Source: an uncultured Collinsella sp.
Lineage (GTDB): Bacteria > Actinomycetota > Coriobacteriia > Coriobacteriales > Coriobacteriaceae
NCBI GenBank assembly: GCA_900546455.1
Contig: URCS01000003.1
Location: forward strand, 1 to 61,263
DNA: 61,263 nt
Direction: 5' to 3'
Position numbers and translations under genes: made by a program. The notes below the pieces were generated by a model that saw nothing but the letters and a program-made list of their open reading frames with translations, had not been told where the DNA came from and did not search any database. The first letter of the stretch is position 1, and every line of letters begins with the position of its first letter. Positions 8,206-17,848 of this stretch are shown here, one piece after another.

Positions 8206-10953
8206 TTACTCGTCTAGGAGATCCTCTGGTATGTCGTTGCCGTCGCCTAGGTCGATGGGGGCTTCCTCGGTGCTAGTTGCGGCTGCATCCTCGGCGCCTT
8301 CGCCTTCGGGCTTTTCTTTGGCTGCAGTCATGCGGGCTACGGCGCATACGCGGTCGTTGTCGTCCACGGTCATCATCTTGACGCCCTGGGTAGCGCGGCC
8401 AGTCTGGCTGATCTCGTCGGTCTTGACGCGAATGACCGTCGCGCCCTCCGTCACGATGAACAGCTCGTGCTGCGGGCCCACCGTCTTCATGGCCGCGAGG
8501 TTACCCTTACGCTCGGTCATTTGGATGGTGTAGACGCCCTGGCCGCCGCGGTTCTGCTCCGGGTAGTCCGCGACCGGCGTGCGCTTGCCGTAGCCGCGCT
8601 CGGTGATGACGAACAGATCGCCGTTGCCGTTAGTGACTTCCATACCCAGAACGCTCACGCCGTCCTTCATACCGATACCGCGAACGCCGCTGGTATCGCG
8701 GCCGGTGGCGCGCACCTGCTCCTCGGAGAACATGATCGCCTTGCCCGCGGTGGTGGCCAGGATAATCTTGTCGCCCTCGCGCACGCGGCGCACGTTCAGC
8801 AGCGCGTCGTCGTCACGCAGGTTGATAGCGATCAGGCCGTCGCGACGGCTGCGGTCATATGCGCTCATCACGGTCTTCTTGACCATGCCGCTCTTGGTGG
8901 CAAACATCAGATACTCGTCGGCAGGGAACTCGCGGCAGCTGATGACGCTCGCGATCTTCTCGCCCTCCTCGAAGGGCAGCAGGTTGACGATCGCGGTACC
9001 GCGCGCCTGGCGCGTACCCACCGGCAGCTCGTGCACCTTCAGGCGATAGACCTTGCCCTTGCTCGAGAAGAACAGCACGTACTCGTGCGTGGACGCGATG
9101 AACATCTCGTCGATGACGTCGTCCTCTTTAAGGTTGACGCCCGACACGCCCTTGCCACCGCGCTTCTGGGCACGGTAGGCAGCCACCGGGATACGCTTAA
9201 CGTAGCCGGTGTGGGTGATGGTCACGACCATATCCTCGTCGGCGATGAGGTCCTCGACATCCAGGTCCTTCTCAACCTGGCTGATCTCGGTGCGGCGCTT
9301 GTCGCCAAACTTCTTGGAGATCTCGCGCATCTCTTCCTTGATGACGCCCAGGATCTTCTCCTCGTGCGCCAGCAGGTCCTCGTAGTAGGCGATGGCGCGG
9401 CGCAGGCCGTCCAACTCTTCTTGGATCTTGTCGCGCTCCAGGCCGGTCAGGCGGCGCAGCTTCATCTCGAGGATGGCCGTGGTCTGCTCGGGCGTAAAGC
9501 CAAAGCGCTCGATCAGGCGGCTGCTGGCCTCGGAGTCGGTCTGCGAGGAGCGGATGATGCTAATGACCTCGTCGATATGGTCAAGGGCCATCAGGTAACC
9601 CTCGAGGATATGAGCGCGGGCCTGGGCTTTCTTAAGGTCGAAGCGGGTGCGGCGGGTGACGACGTCGACCTGGTGGTCGATGTAGTGCTGCAGCATCTCG
9701 CGCAGGCTCAGGCATTTGGGAACGCCGTTGACGAGTGCCAGGTTGTTGGCGCCAAAGGTCGTCTGCAGCGAGGTGTACTTATACAGGTTGTTGAGCACGA
9801 CCTGCGGAATGACGCCCTTCTTGAGCTCGATGACCAGACGGATGCCCTTCTGGTTGGACTCATCGCGCATATCCGAGATGCCCTCGATGCGTTTGTCGTT
9901 GACGAGCTGGGCGATCTTCTCCTGCAGGGTGCCCTTGTTGACCATGTAGGGAATCTCGGTAAAGACCAGGCGGTTGCGGCCGGTCTTGGTGGACTCCACA
10001 TGTGCCTTAGCACGCACGGTAATGGAGCCGCGGCCGGTCTCGTAGCTCTGCTTAATGCCGGCGCTGCCCATGATGATGGCGCCGGTGGGGAAGTCCGGAC
10101 CTGGCATGATCTGCATGAGCTCGTCAACGGTGGCGTCGGGGTTGTCGATCAGGTAGCAGGTGGCCTCGATCGCCTCGGTGAGGTTATGCGGGGCGATGTT
10201 GGTGGCCATGCCGACGGCGATGCCCTGGCTGCCGTTGACCAGCAGGTTGGGGAAGCGCGCAGGCAGCGCCACGGGCTCGGCAAGCGATTCGTCGTAGTTG
10301 GGCTGCCAGTCGACGGTATCCTTCTGCAGGTCGCGCAGCAGTTCCATGGCGGGCTTTGCCAGGCGGCTCTCGGTGTAACGCATGGCCGCCGCGCCGTCGC
10401 CGTCGATGTTGCCGAAGTTGCCGTGACCGTCGATGAGCGGCGTGCGCATGGAGAACCACTGCGCCAGGCGGACCATGGCCTCATAGACCGCGGAATCGCC
10501 GTGCGGGTGGTACTTACCGATAACTTCGCCGACCGTCCAGGCCGACTTCTTGTGCGGTCGGTTGGGGTAGATGCCGCTCTCGTTCATCGCGTACAGGATG
10601 CGGCGGTGCACCGGCTTTAAGCCGTCGCGCACGTCCGGCAGGGCGCGCGCCGTGATAACCGACATCGAATACTCGATGAACGACTGCTTCATCTCGCGAC
10701 CGAACTCCGAAATCTGGAGCTGGCCGCCGTTGATATCCTCGCCGGCCGAGGCGCCGCGATCGACTTCGCCAAAGCTCTCCTCGAGCTCGGCGTCGTCGTC
10801 TTCTTCCTCATCATCATCGGCATCGGGGTTATAGGCGTCCGGATCGCCGTCCTCGCCCTGCTCAGCACGGGCAAGCAGGCGCTTCAGATCATCGGGCATA
10901 CCGGCATCGCCGGCCTCGTCCATACCCTCGTTATTGTTGATATCGTCTGCCAC
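8206..10953 (-). CDS. gyrA: DNA gyrase subunit A
   Basis: Breaks and rejoins DNA in the A2B2 gyrase that introduces negative supercoils. It is 915 residues long. The active-site Tyr is in MRYTES at residue 193, against about 122 in E. coli, because the N-terminus carries an extra ~75 residues rich in Asp/Glu (a DDDEEEDDD run) before the usual EFGREMKQSFIEYSM. The quinolone region reads HPHGDSAVYE: the Ser is wild type and position 87 is Glu, as in many Gram-positives. The C-terminal pinwheel has the GQGVYTIQ-type blades, and the tail is acidic. It starts at GTG after AGAGGAGG. It lies 11 bp after gyrB and is co-transcribed with it. Confidence 0.98.
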   Translation of the reverse strand: MADDINNNEGMDEAGDAGMPDDLKRLLARAEQGEDGDPDAYNPDADDDEEEDDDAELEESFGEVDRGASAGEDINGGQLQISEFGREMKQSFIEYSMSVITARALPDVRDGLKPVHRRILYAMNESGIYPNRPHKKSAWTVGEVIGKYHPHGDSAVYEAMVRLAQWFSMRTPLIDGHGNFGNIDGDGAAAMRYTESRLAKPAMELLRDLQKDTVDWQPNYDESLAEPVALPARFPNLLVNGSQGIAVGMATNIAPHNLTEAIEATCYLIDNPDATVDELMQIMPGPDFPTGAIIMGSAGIKQSYETGRGSITVRAKAHVESTKTGRNRLVFTEIPYMVNKGTLQEKIAQLVNDKRIEGISDMRDESNQKGIRLVIELKKGVIPQVVLNNLYKYTSLQTTFGANNLALVNGVPKCLSLREMLQHYIDHQVDVVTRRTRFDLKKAQARAHILEGYLMALDHIDEVISIIRSSQTDSEASSRLIERFGFTPEQTTAILEMKLRRLTGLERDKIQEELDGLRRAIAYYEDLLAHEEKILGVIKEEMREISKKFGDKRRTEISQVEKDLDVEDLIADEDMVVTITHTGYVKRIPVAAYRAQKRGGKGVSGVNLKEDDVIDEMFIASTHEYVLFFSSKGKVYRLKVHELPVGTRQARGTAIVNLLPFEEGEKIASVISCREFPADEYLMFATKSGMVKKTVMSAYDRSRRDGLIAINLRDDDALLNVRRVREGDKIILATTAGKAIMFSEEQVRATGRDTSGVRGIGMKDGVSVLGMEVTNGNGDLFVITERGYGKRTPVADYPEQNRGGQGVYTIQMTERKGNLAAMKTVGPQHELFIVTEGATVIRVKTDEISQTGRATQGVKMMTVDDNDRVCAVARMTAAKEKPEGEGAEDAAATSTEEAPIDLGDGNDIPEDLLDE

Positions 10954-10964
10954 GTTACCTCCTC

Positions 10965-12995
10965 TTAAGCGTCAAGGAATCGTGCATCATGTGCATGCTT
11001 CTCGATGTACTCGCGGCGATAGCCGACCTCGGAACCCATCAGCTCGCGCACGGCGCGGTCCGCCACCACGGCGTCCTCGATCGACACACGCTGCAGGATG
11101 CGGGTCTTGGGGTCCATCGTCGTCGAGGCGAGCTGCTTGGGGTCCATCTCGCCCAGGCCCTTGTAGCGCTGGACGGTATAGCCCTTGCGCTTTTTGGTGA
11201 TCTTGCCGTCTTTGGCCTTGCCGTCCTCGTCGTTATCGTCGGGGTTCAGGCCCAGACTCTGGATGGTGTCGCGCAGGATCTCGTCTTCGGGCTGGCGGCC
11301 GTTGGGATACACGTAGTGAATCTTGTTGCGCACCTTAATGCCAAAGATGGGCGGGCAGGCAACATAGACGTAGCCGGCATCGATCAGCGGACGCATGTAC
11401 TTGTAGAAGAACGTCAGTAGCAGGATGCGGATATGCGCACCGTCGACGTCTGCATCGGTCATGATGATGATCTTGTGGTAGCGCGCCTTGGTGATATCGA
11501 AGTCGCCGCCGTCGCCGGCACTCGTCGTGACGCCGCAACCGATCGCGGTAATCAGCGACTGGATGGTGTCACTCGAGAACGCGCGATGGTCACCAACGCG
11601 TTCGACGTTCAAAATCTTGCCGCGCAGGGGCAAAATCGCCTGGATGTCTCGGCGACGGCCGTCCTTGGCCGAACCGCCTGCCGAGTCGCCCTCTACGATG
11701 AAGAGCTCGGTCAGCTCGGCATCGCGCACCGAGCAGTCGGCGAGCTTACCGGGCAGGGACGCCGTCTCGAGCAGGCTCTTGCGGCGGGTCGCCTCGCGCG
11801 CCTTGCGGGCGGCATTGCGCGCCTTGCAGGCCTGTTGCGCCTTCTTGACGATCTCGCGAGCGGGCTTGGGATGCTCCTCGAGGTAATCGGCAAGGCCGTC
11901 GGTCACAATCTTGAGTGTGAGCGCGCGCATATAGGAGCTGCCGAGCTTGGCCTTGGTCTGGCCCTCAAACTGCGGATCGGGCAGCTTGACCGAGATAACG
12001 GCCGAAAGGCCCTCGCGCACATCGTCGCCGGTCAGGTTGGCGTCTTTTTCCTTGAGCAGGTTCTGCTTGCGCGCGTAATCGTTGATCACGCGGGTGAGCG
12101 CGGTGCGGAAGCCCTCAAGGTGCATGCCACCCTCGGGGGTGTAGATGTCGTTGGCAAACGACATGACGTTCTCGCCGTAACCGCTATTCCACTGCAGAGA
12201 AACCTCGACCTCGCCCATCTTGGTCACAGGCGCGTCCGGGTCCGATTTGCCCTCGATGTAGATGGGCTCCTTAAAGGCCTCGGGGACGTCCTTGCCCTCG
12301 TTGAGGAACTTGACGAAGTCGATGATGCCGCCCTCGTAGCAAAACTCCTCCACGTGGGGAGTCGCCTCGCGCTCGTCGGTCAGCACGATTTTGAGGTTCT
12401 TATTGAGGAACGTCGTCTCCTGCAGACGGTTGTGCAGCGTATCGAAATCGTAGATGCAGGTCTCGAAGATCTCGTCGTCGGGCCAGAAGGTGACGGTGGT
12501 GCCCGTCGAATCCGAGGTGCCCACGACCTCCATCTTCTTGACGGTCTTGCCGCGCGAGAACTCCATCTCGTAGGTGTTGCCGTCGCGACGAACCTGAACG
12601 ACCACGCGCTTGGACAGTGCGTTGACGACGGAGATGCCAACGCCGTGCAGGCCGCCCGAGACCTTATAGGCCGAGTTATCGAACTTACCGCCGGCGTGCA
12701 AGATCGTCATGACGACCTCGAGCGTCGGGATCTTTTTAACAGGGTGCTCGTCGACGGGGATGCCGCGCCCGTTGTCGACGACCGTGATGGAGTTGTCGGC
12801 GTGGACCGTCACCTGGATCTCGGTGCAGAAACCGGCCATGGCCTCGTCGACGGAGTTGTCAACGATCTCCCACACCAGGTGATGCAGACCGCTGGCGCTC
12901 GTCGAGCCGATATACATGCCCGGGCGCTTACGAACGGCCTCGAGACCTTCGAGAATCTTAATCTCGCCGCCATCGTAATCGTTTTCGTTTGCCAC
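10965..12995 (-). CDS. gyrB: DNA gyrase subunit B
   Basis: The ATPase subunit of gyrase, 676 residues. It has an N-terminal GHKL ATPase domain (IVDNSVDEAMAG, DNGRGIPVD, GGLHGVGISVVNALS), a transducer domain, and a TOPRIM domain with EGDSAGGSA and TDADVDGAHIR. The start is the GTG at 12995, 4 nt after GGAGG; a TTG six codons earlier would put that ribosome site inside the gene. A terminator separates it from dciA upstream, so the gyrB-gyrA pair has its own promoter in the 50-bp gap. Confidence 0.98.
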   Translation of the reverse strand: MANENDYDGGEIKILEGLEAVRKRPGMYIGSTSASGLHHLVWEIVDNSVDEAMAGFCTEIQVTVHADNSITVVDNGRGIPVDEHPVKKIPTLEVVMTILHAGGKFDNSAYKVSGGLHGVGISVVNALSKRVVVQVRRDGNTYEMEFSRGKTVKKMEVVGTSDSTGTTVTFWPDDEIFETCIYDFDTLHNRLQETTFLNKNLKIVLTDEREATPHVEEFCYEGGIIDFVKFLNEGKDVPEAFKEPIYIEGKSDPDAPVTKMGEVEVSLQWNSGYGENVMSFANDIYTPEGGMHLEGFRTALTRVINDYARKQNLLKEKDANLTGDDVREGLSAVISVKLPDPQFEGQTKAKLGSSYMRALTLKIVTDGLADYLEEHPKPAREIVKKAQQACKARNAARKAREATRRKSLLETASLPGKLADCSVRDAELTELFIVEGDSAGGSAKDGRRRDIQAILPLRGKILNVERVGDHRAFSSDTIQSLITAIGCGVTTSAGDGGDFDITKARYHKIIIMTDADVDGAHIRILLLTFFYKYMRPLIDAGYVYVACPPIFGIKVRNKIHYVYPNGRQPEDEILRDTIQSLGLNPDDNDEDGKAKDGKITKKRKGYTVQRYKGLGEMDPKQLASTTMDPKTRILQRVSIEDAVVADRAVRELMGSEVGYRREYIEKHAHDARFLDA

Positions 12996-13044
12996 ACGTC
13001 CTCCTTCAGTCAAGAAAATGTGTACAGCCTTACTAGTTTATCGT

Positions 13045-13074
13045 AAAAAAATACCCTCGGGAACGAGGGTATTT
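13045..13074 (-). terminator. terminator of the dnaN-recF-dciA operon
   Basis: Minus-strand stem ATACCCTCG/CGAGGGTAT with a 4-nt loop, followed by a seven-T run. It sits between dciA and gyrB. Confidence 0.9.
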
Positions 13075-13100
13075 GGCTCTACAAGGCCACCAGATGCGAT

Positions 13101-13664
13101 TTAAGGCTCTTTTTTGCTTTGCACGCCCTTGGCCCACTCGGCACTGGCTCTCATGGCATTCTCGAGGGCCTCGCGCAGTTTTTGGTCTTCGATGGGCGCC
13201 ACTTGGCGCTCAATCTCGGTGCGCTCGGCCTCACTTAGGTCGGCGTGCGGAGCCGGCGGGCGCTCGGTCGTCGCCGGACGCAGGCGCTCCTTGGCGGCGG
13301 GCGGCGTGTGACCGGGCGCGGTGGTTTTGAACACCAGGCCGTCCACATGCGCACCGGCGCGCTCCATGCGCGCGCGGATGATCTCGCGCAACAGCGTCAT
13401 TTCCTGCGTCCACGAGGGCGAGTCGAGATATACCAGCAGCTCATTGGACTCGGGCAGGTAGCGCAGGCCCGTCACATGGCGCCCCTCGCGCGTGCCCGAG
13501 CACACCGCATTCCAGGCGCGATAGACCGCACGAGATTCCTCTGCAGCCTCCATCTGCACGCGGCGCTCAGGCGTCGCGGCCGCCAGGATGCGCTGGCGCT
13601 CTGCGTTTAAAAATCCACTGAAGGCGACCGTTTCGCTCTCGCGCTCGTAATTAGCACGTCTCAC
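13101..13664 (-). CDS. DciA-like (DUF721) replication protein
   Basis: 187 residues. The central part (about 55-105, AWNAVCSGTREGRHVTGL through LLVYLDSPSWTQEMTLL to IIRARM) has the DUF721/DciA pattern; members load or recruit the DnaB replicative helicase in bacteria that lack DnaC/DnaI. The position between recF and gyrB is the same as in Streptomyces and Mycobacterium, which supports the call. The C-terminal half is charged and probably disordered. It overlaps the end of recF by 14 bp and so is translated with it. The DciA role is inferred from family and synteny. Confidence 0.8.
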   Translation of the reverse strand: MRRANYERESETVAFSGFLNAERQRILAAATPERRVQMEAAEESRAVYRAWNAVCSGTREGRHVTGLRYLPESNELLVYLDSPSWTQEMTLLREIIRARMERAGAHVDGLVFKTTAPGHTPPAAKERLRPATTERPPAPHADLSEAERTEIERQVAPIEDQKLREALENAMRASAEWAKGVQSKKEP

Positions 13665-14757
13665 CCATGCTCACCACCTTGGCTCGATCAAGCAGGTCAT
13701 CGGTAAAATACCCCAGGTTGGTCGTGGTTATGACCGTCTGGATATCATCGCCGATCAGCCGCAGAAAAGCGCCGCGGCGCTCGCCGTCGAGCTCGCTCAT
13801 CACGTCGTCCAAAAGCAGCAGTGGGGCGGTGCCCAGGACATCGCGAGCCACGGCCACCTCCGCCACCTTCCAGGCCAAAACCAACGTCCGCTGCTGACCT
13901 TGGCTGGCAAATGAACGGGCGGATCGACCCGCCACGGCAAACTCAATCTCATCGCGATGCGGTCCCACCAACGTCACGCCGCGGCGAATTTCCTCGTCGG
14001 CGTGCTCATCAAGGGCAGCCAGCATGCGCTCGTACGCCCAGCCCTTCAGCTCTTCGCGATCCTCGACCTGGGGCAAATCCCCCAGCGTGGACGCATAGGA
14101 CACGTTGGCGGCTTCACCGGACGCCACTTGCCCGTAGGCAGTACGCACATGGCCCGCCAGCCGGTCGAGCAGGGCCAACCGGTGCACGAGCAGGGCCGAG
14201 CCCGCGCGGGCAATCGAATCGTTCCACGCGCCGAGCATCTCGCGGCAGCACCAGGTCTCCTTGAGCAAGGCGTTACGCTGGGTCACGCAGCGCCCATAGG
14301 CGCTCGCAAGATCGGCATAGCGTGCGCTCAGCTGCATGCCAAAGTCATCGAGGGCGGCGCGGCGCACACTGGCGCCTCGCTTAACCATGTCCAGATGGTC
14401 GGGGCAAAACAGCACACTCGGCAGAACGCCGCGCACACCGGCGGCAGAGCATCTCTTGCCGTTGCGGCTAAACGAGCGCTTACCGTCCTCCGCGCTCAAT
14501 CCCATATCAAGTACGCGGCCGTCGCCCTCGAGCCTCAGCTCGATCTTGCACGAGCCAACGCCGTCATGAACGAGCTCGGCTGCGGTCGGATGCCTAAACG
14601 AGGCGCCGCTCGTCAGCAGCTGCAGCGCCTCTATGAGATTGGTCTTTCCCGCCGCGTTGGGTCCCGCAAGTATCGTCACGCCCTCGTCCAAGGCAAGGCG
14701 ATAGCTATCGAAGCTGCGGTAGTGCGCGACGGAAAGATCGCGGGCGAACATGGTCAT
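13651..14757 (-). CDS. recF: DNA replication/repair protein RecF
   Basis: An SMC-like ATPase that helps load RecA at gaps. It is 368 residues, the normal length. The Walker A motif is GPNAAGKTNLIEAL (about 32-45), a signature-like region is ASQGQQRTLVLAWK, and the Walker B/D-loop is LLLLDDVMSELD. It lies 9 bp after dnaN and overlaps dciA, so it belongs to the dnaN-recF-dciA operon. An alternative ATG lies two codons downstream. Confidence 0.97.
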   Translation of the reverse strand: MTMFARDLSVAHYRSFDSYRLALDEGVTILAGPNAAGKTNLIEALQLLTSGASFRHPTAAELVHDGVGSCKIELRLEGDGRVLDMGLSAEDGKRSFSRNGKRCSAAGVRGVLPSVLFCPDHLDMVKRGASVRRAALDDFGMQLSARYADLASAYGRCVTQRNALLKETWCCREMLGAWNDSIARAGSALLVHRLALLDRLAGHVRTAYGQVASGEAANVSYASTLGDLPQVEDREELKGWAYERMLAALDEHADEEIRRGVTLVGPHRDEIEFAVAGRSARSFASQGQQRTLVLAWKVAEVAVARDVLGTAPLLLLDDVMSELDGERRGAFLRLIGDDIQTVITTTNLGYFTDDLLDRAKVVSMGETC

Positions 14758-14766
14758 AGCGCAGCG

Positions 14767-15870
14767 CTAGATGCGGACCGGCATGACCAGGTACAGGTAG
14801 TTGATCTTGTCGTAGGACTTGAAGATGCCCGCCTGCGAGTAGCTCTTGAGCTCCAGCGTGATCTCCTTCTCCTTGGACAGGGCATTGAGGCAGCCGAAGA
14901 TGTAGTGGTAGTTGAAGGCGATGGTACCCGACTCGCCCTCGGCCTCGACATCGATCGTCTCCTGCGCAAGGTCCTGGTCATTGGAAATGGAGGACAGGCC
15001 CATCTGCCCGTTCTCGACATCAATCTCGAACTTGACGGCGGGGTTGGCGCTCGCGATAACGGCCACGCGCTTGAGGGCGGCGTTAAAGGCGGCGACGTCG
15101 ATCTTGACGCTCGTCACGCACGAATCGGGGATGAGCTGCTTGTAATTGGGGTACACGCCCTCGATGCGGCGCGACACGTAGGTGGTGTTGCCGGCCTCGA
15201 AGACGACCTGGGTGTCGGTAGCCCCGATCATGATGGTCGCCTGGCTGGCCATGATGTTCAGTGCGTCGTTAAAAGCGTCGGCCGGAACGTTGAGCTCAAA
15301 GGAACCCTCGAGGGTCGAGGTCTCGACCTGCGTATCGCACACGGCCAAGCGGAAGGAATCGGTCGCCACCAGGCGCACGGTGTTGTTCTCGACCTTCATG
15401 TGCACGCCGCCCAGGATGGGGCGGGCCTTGTCGGTCGAGGTGACGCGCCATACGCGGCCGACCATCTCGGACAAGATATCGGTCGGCAGTTCCACGGCAC
15501 TCTCGATGGCATAGGCCGGAAACTCGGGGAAGTCATTGGCATCGAGCGTGTTCAGCCTAAAAGAGCTTTTCTCGCAACCAATCAGCACCTGGCGCTCGGA
15601 CAGCTCAAAGGTGACCGGGGCATCGGGGAGGGTCTTGGTGATATTGGAGAGCATCTTACAGGGGATAACCATCTCGCCCTCTTCTTCGACATGCGCCGCG
15701 ATGCGATGACGGATCGAGATGGTGTAGTTAGAGGTCTGGAATTCCAAGATGCCGTCTTGCGCCTTGACGAGCACGCCCGACAGGATGGGAAGGGTGGATG
15801 CCGAAGCGACACCCTTCATAACGACGCCGATGGCTTGTGTGAGCGAGCTCTGGCTGACGGTGAACTTCAT
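14767..15870 (-). CDS. dnaN: DNA polymerase III sliding clamp (beta)
   Basis: A ring-shaped processivity clamp. Its 367 residues form three repeated clamp domains (MKFTVSQSSLTQAIG start, typical; end YLVMPVRI, the conserved clamp C-terminus). It is preceded by a 238-bp spacer to dnaA that looks like part of the origin. The ATG lies close after a purine-poor leader with AAAGG about 8 nt upstream on the minus strand. Confidence 0.97.
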   Translation of the reverse strand: MKFTVSQSSLTQAIGVVMKGVASASTLPILSGVLVKAQDGILEFQTSNYTISIRHRIAAHVEEEGEMVIPCKMLSNITKTLPDAPVTFELSERQVLIGCEKSSFRLNTLDANDFPEFPAYAIESAVELPTDILSEMVGRVWRVTSTDKARPILGGVHMKVENNTVRLVATDSFRLAVCDTQVETSTLEGSFELNVPADAFNDALNIMASQATIMIGATDTQVVFEAGNTTYVSRRIEGVYPNYKQLIPDSCVTSVKIDVAAFNAALKRVAVIASANPAVKFEIDVENGQMGLSSISNDQDLAQETIDVEAEGESGTIAFNYHYIFGCLNALSKEKEITLELKSYSQAGIFKSYDKINYLYLVMPVRI

Positions 15871-16108
15871 CTTTTAATACCTTTCTATAGATATAAATAT
15901 CTTAATAATAGTAATAGCACTGACGAAACTGTTGATTATTCCCAAAGACGCAGGTCAGACCCAGAAAGAGAATCGACAGCAACCTGTGTGCAACAGGGGT
16001 GGTTTTCCACGTTCAAAACCTGCGCAAAACTTTTCATCACCGCGGGTTGGGTTTTAGACACCTTATGCCCGTGGTTTCGACAAGTTTTCAACAGGTGTCT
16101 CTATTTCC
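15871..16108. other. probable oriC unwinding region between dnaA and dnaN
   Basis: The dnaN-proximal half is AT-rich (15871-15917). TAA-TAA-TAG-TAA-TAG at 15903-15917 matches a DnaA-trio array. Twelve bases later is TGTTGATTA (15930-15938), a DnaA-box-like motif in inverse orientation. More box-like motifs follow: TTTTCCACG (16003-16011), TTTTCATCA (16031-16039) and TTTTCAACA (16085-16093). This order of AT-rich DNA, trios and box is that of the basal unwinding system known from B. subtilis. It is inferred from sequence only. Confidence 0.65.
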
Positions 16109-17833
16109 CTACGAGCGCAGTGTAATTTTATCGCGCAGCGACTTGAGGTCTTCGGTGACGGTGCGGTCTTCCTGGATCATCTTCTGGACCTTTTTGTAGC
16201 TCGTGCTGACGGTCGAGTGGTTGCGGTTGCCAAATTCGGCGCCCACCGCCGTGGTCGTCATCTCGCACATCTCGATGGCCAGATAGATGGCGATATGGCG
16301 TGCTTTGGCGATATTGGCGTTGCGACGCGGGCCGATGAGCTCCTCGTGTGTCACGCCGTACTGCTCTTCGATGACGGACTGAACCGTCTGGACGTTGATC
16401 TTTTTGGCCGATGTGTCGAAGTACTGGCTGGCGATGGCGTCGATATCGTCAAAGGTGAGCTCTCCGCCCTCGCGCTCGCGGTCGCCCGCCTCGCCGGCGC
16501 AGCGCTCGCAAAAGCTCTCGAGTTCGCGGATGTTGGTGCCCGACACCTCTGCCATGTGCTTAAAGTGCTCATCGGTCAGGTGCCCGCCGTCGCCCCCATA
16601 GGCCGCCAGCAGCGAGTCGTCGCCTGCCTCGGGAGCGGCGACGATGGTGTTCTCGTAATAGCGCTGCAAGATCTTGTATTTCATCTCGTAGCTGGGCTCT
16701 GCGACTAGGCAGAGCATGCCGGCGTTGAAGCGGCTGGTCAGACGCTCGTCCATGCTCAGGTCCTTGGGGGCGCGGTCTGCCGCGATGACGACTTTCTTGT
16801 TGTTGCGGATGAACTCGTCCATGAGCTGGAAAAAGTAGTCCACGCTCGCGCGCTTGCCGATGATGTTTTGGATGTCATCGATGATGAGCACGTCCACACC
16901 GTGGTACGCCTGCATGATGGGGGCGTTGCTCTTCTTTTGGCGGTCGAACTCGGTCATCAGGTCGTCCAGATATGCCTGGGAGTTGGCATACTTGACCTTG
17001 ATCTCGGGCGACTTCTCGGCGAGCTCGTTTTTGATGGCAAGCAGCAGGTGCGTCTTGCCCAGGCCCGATTTGCCGTAGATGAACAGTGATGTGCATGTGC
17101 CGCGCTCGTCCGCGAGGGCGGCAAACTTGAGCGCCGAGCGATAGGCATGGCTGTTCTCGGGGCCGTAGACAAAGTTCTCAAAGGTAAATTTTGAGTTCGC
17201 GGCGAGCGGGGCTCCATCCGTATTCTGCTCGGCCGGCACGGTTGGTGCTGGCATGGGTGAAGCGGGGGTCGCAGCTTGCGTGGATTTGGTCGGCGCTCCG
17301 CCCTTCATCTGGTTCATCATGCGACGAAAATCGTCGGCCGAGAGCGTGTTCTTGATTGCAATGCCCGAATCCGCGCCCGCCGCTGCGTCGTGAGCGATGG
17401 GCATGTGCGTGACGGGTGCGCTCGTTGACGTCGCCGCCGCGGTCGGCAACGGTGCCATGGTTTCACGGGAAACATCGCTGTGCTGGTGCTCGATTGTCGG
17501 CACGTCGTCTGCGGAGGCCGGCACCGACGGGGAAGCGGCGGGAGCCGTGGCGGGCGCCGTCGCGGCAGTGGATTCCGTCGCGGCGCCTTGCGGTGCCACG
17601 ATGTCGAGCGCAATCGGTGCAAAGGCGATTTCTTCCAGATAAGCCTCAATAGTCGGCTGATGCTTTTTGAGCTGCGCGATGGCAAAGCGCGAGGGGGCCT
17701 CGATCGTGAGCGTATCTTCGGTCAGGCTTATGGCGCGCGATTGCCCCAGCATGTTGATGAGGCGTGCATCTTGGCCGTCGCGCTGGCAAAAGGCGATGGC
17801 ATCCCCCAGGATGATGCTTGCTTCCTCGTCCAC
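16109..17833 (-). CDS. dnaA: chromosomal replication initiator DnaA
   Basis: Binds origin boxes and melts oriC. It has 574 residues, longer than E. coli (467), because domain II (about 90-210) is a long Ala/Pro/Thr-rich linker. The AAA+ domain carries Walker A GKSGLGKTH near residue 253 and Walker B LIIDDIQ near 314. The C-terminal DNA-binding domain is divergent: the family signature GGRDHTTV reads GNRNHSTV (residues 535-542), and the LPEIG helix start reads TTAVG. The D-to-N and T-to-S changes fall on residues that contact bases in E. coli DnaA, which fits the unusual TTTTCAACA boxes nearby. Start GTG after GGGAG. The GHKL gene ends 15 bp upstream, so the two are probably co-transcribed. 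Confidence 0.97.
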   Translation of the reverse strand: MDEEASIILGDAIAFCQRDGQDARLINMLGQSRAISLTEDTLTIEAPSRFAIAQLKKHQPTIEAYLEEIAFAPIALDIVAPQGAATESTAATAPATAPAASPSVPASADDVPTIEHQHSDVSRETMAPLPTAAATSTSAPVTHMPIAHDAAAGADSGIAIKNTLSADDFRRMMNQMKGGAPTKSTQAATPASPMPAPTVPAEQNTDGAPLAANSKFTFENFVYGPENSHAYRSALKFAALADERGTCTSLFIYGKSGLGKTHLLLAIKNELAEKSPEIKVKYANSQAYLDDLMTEFDRQKKSNAPIMQAYHGVDVLIIDDIQNIIGKRASVDYFFQLMDEFIRNNKKVVIAADRAPKDLSMDERLTSRFNAGMLCLVAEPSYEMKYKILQRYYENTIVAAPEAGDDSLLAAYGGDGGHLTDEHFKHMAEVSGTNIRELESFCERCAGEAGDREREGGELTFDDIDAIASQYFDTSAKKINVQTVQSVIEEQYGVTHEELIGPRRNANIAKARHIAIYLAIEMCEMTTTAVGAEFGNRNHSTVSTSYKKVQKMIQEDRTVTEDLKSLRDKITLRS

Positions 17834-17848
17834 TGTCTCTCCCGTTCT

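Noticed and set aside
8467..10620. 717-codon frame on the plus strand across gyrA
   Set aside because: Antisense shadow of gyrA with no ribosome site and His/Val/Ala/Asp-biased composition.
13957..16125. 722-codon frame antisense to recF and dnaN
   Set aside because: Covers two certain genes and the origin spacer on the other strand; no family features.
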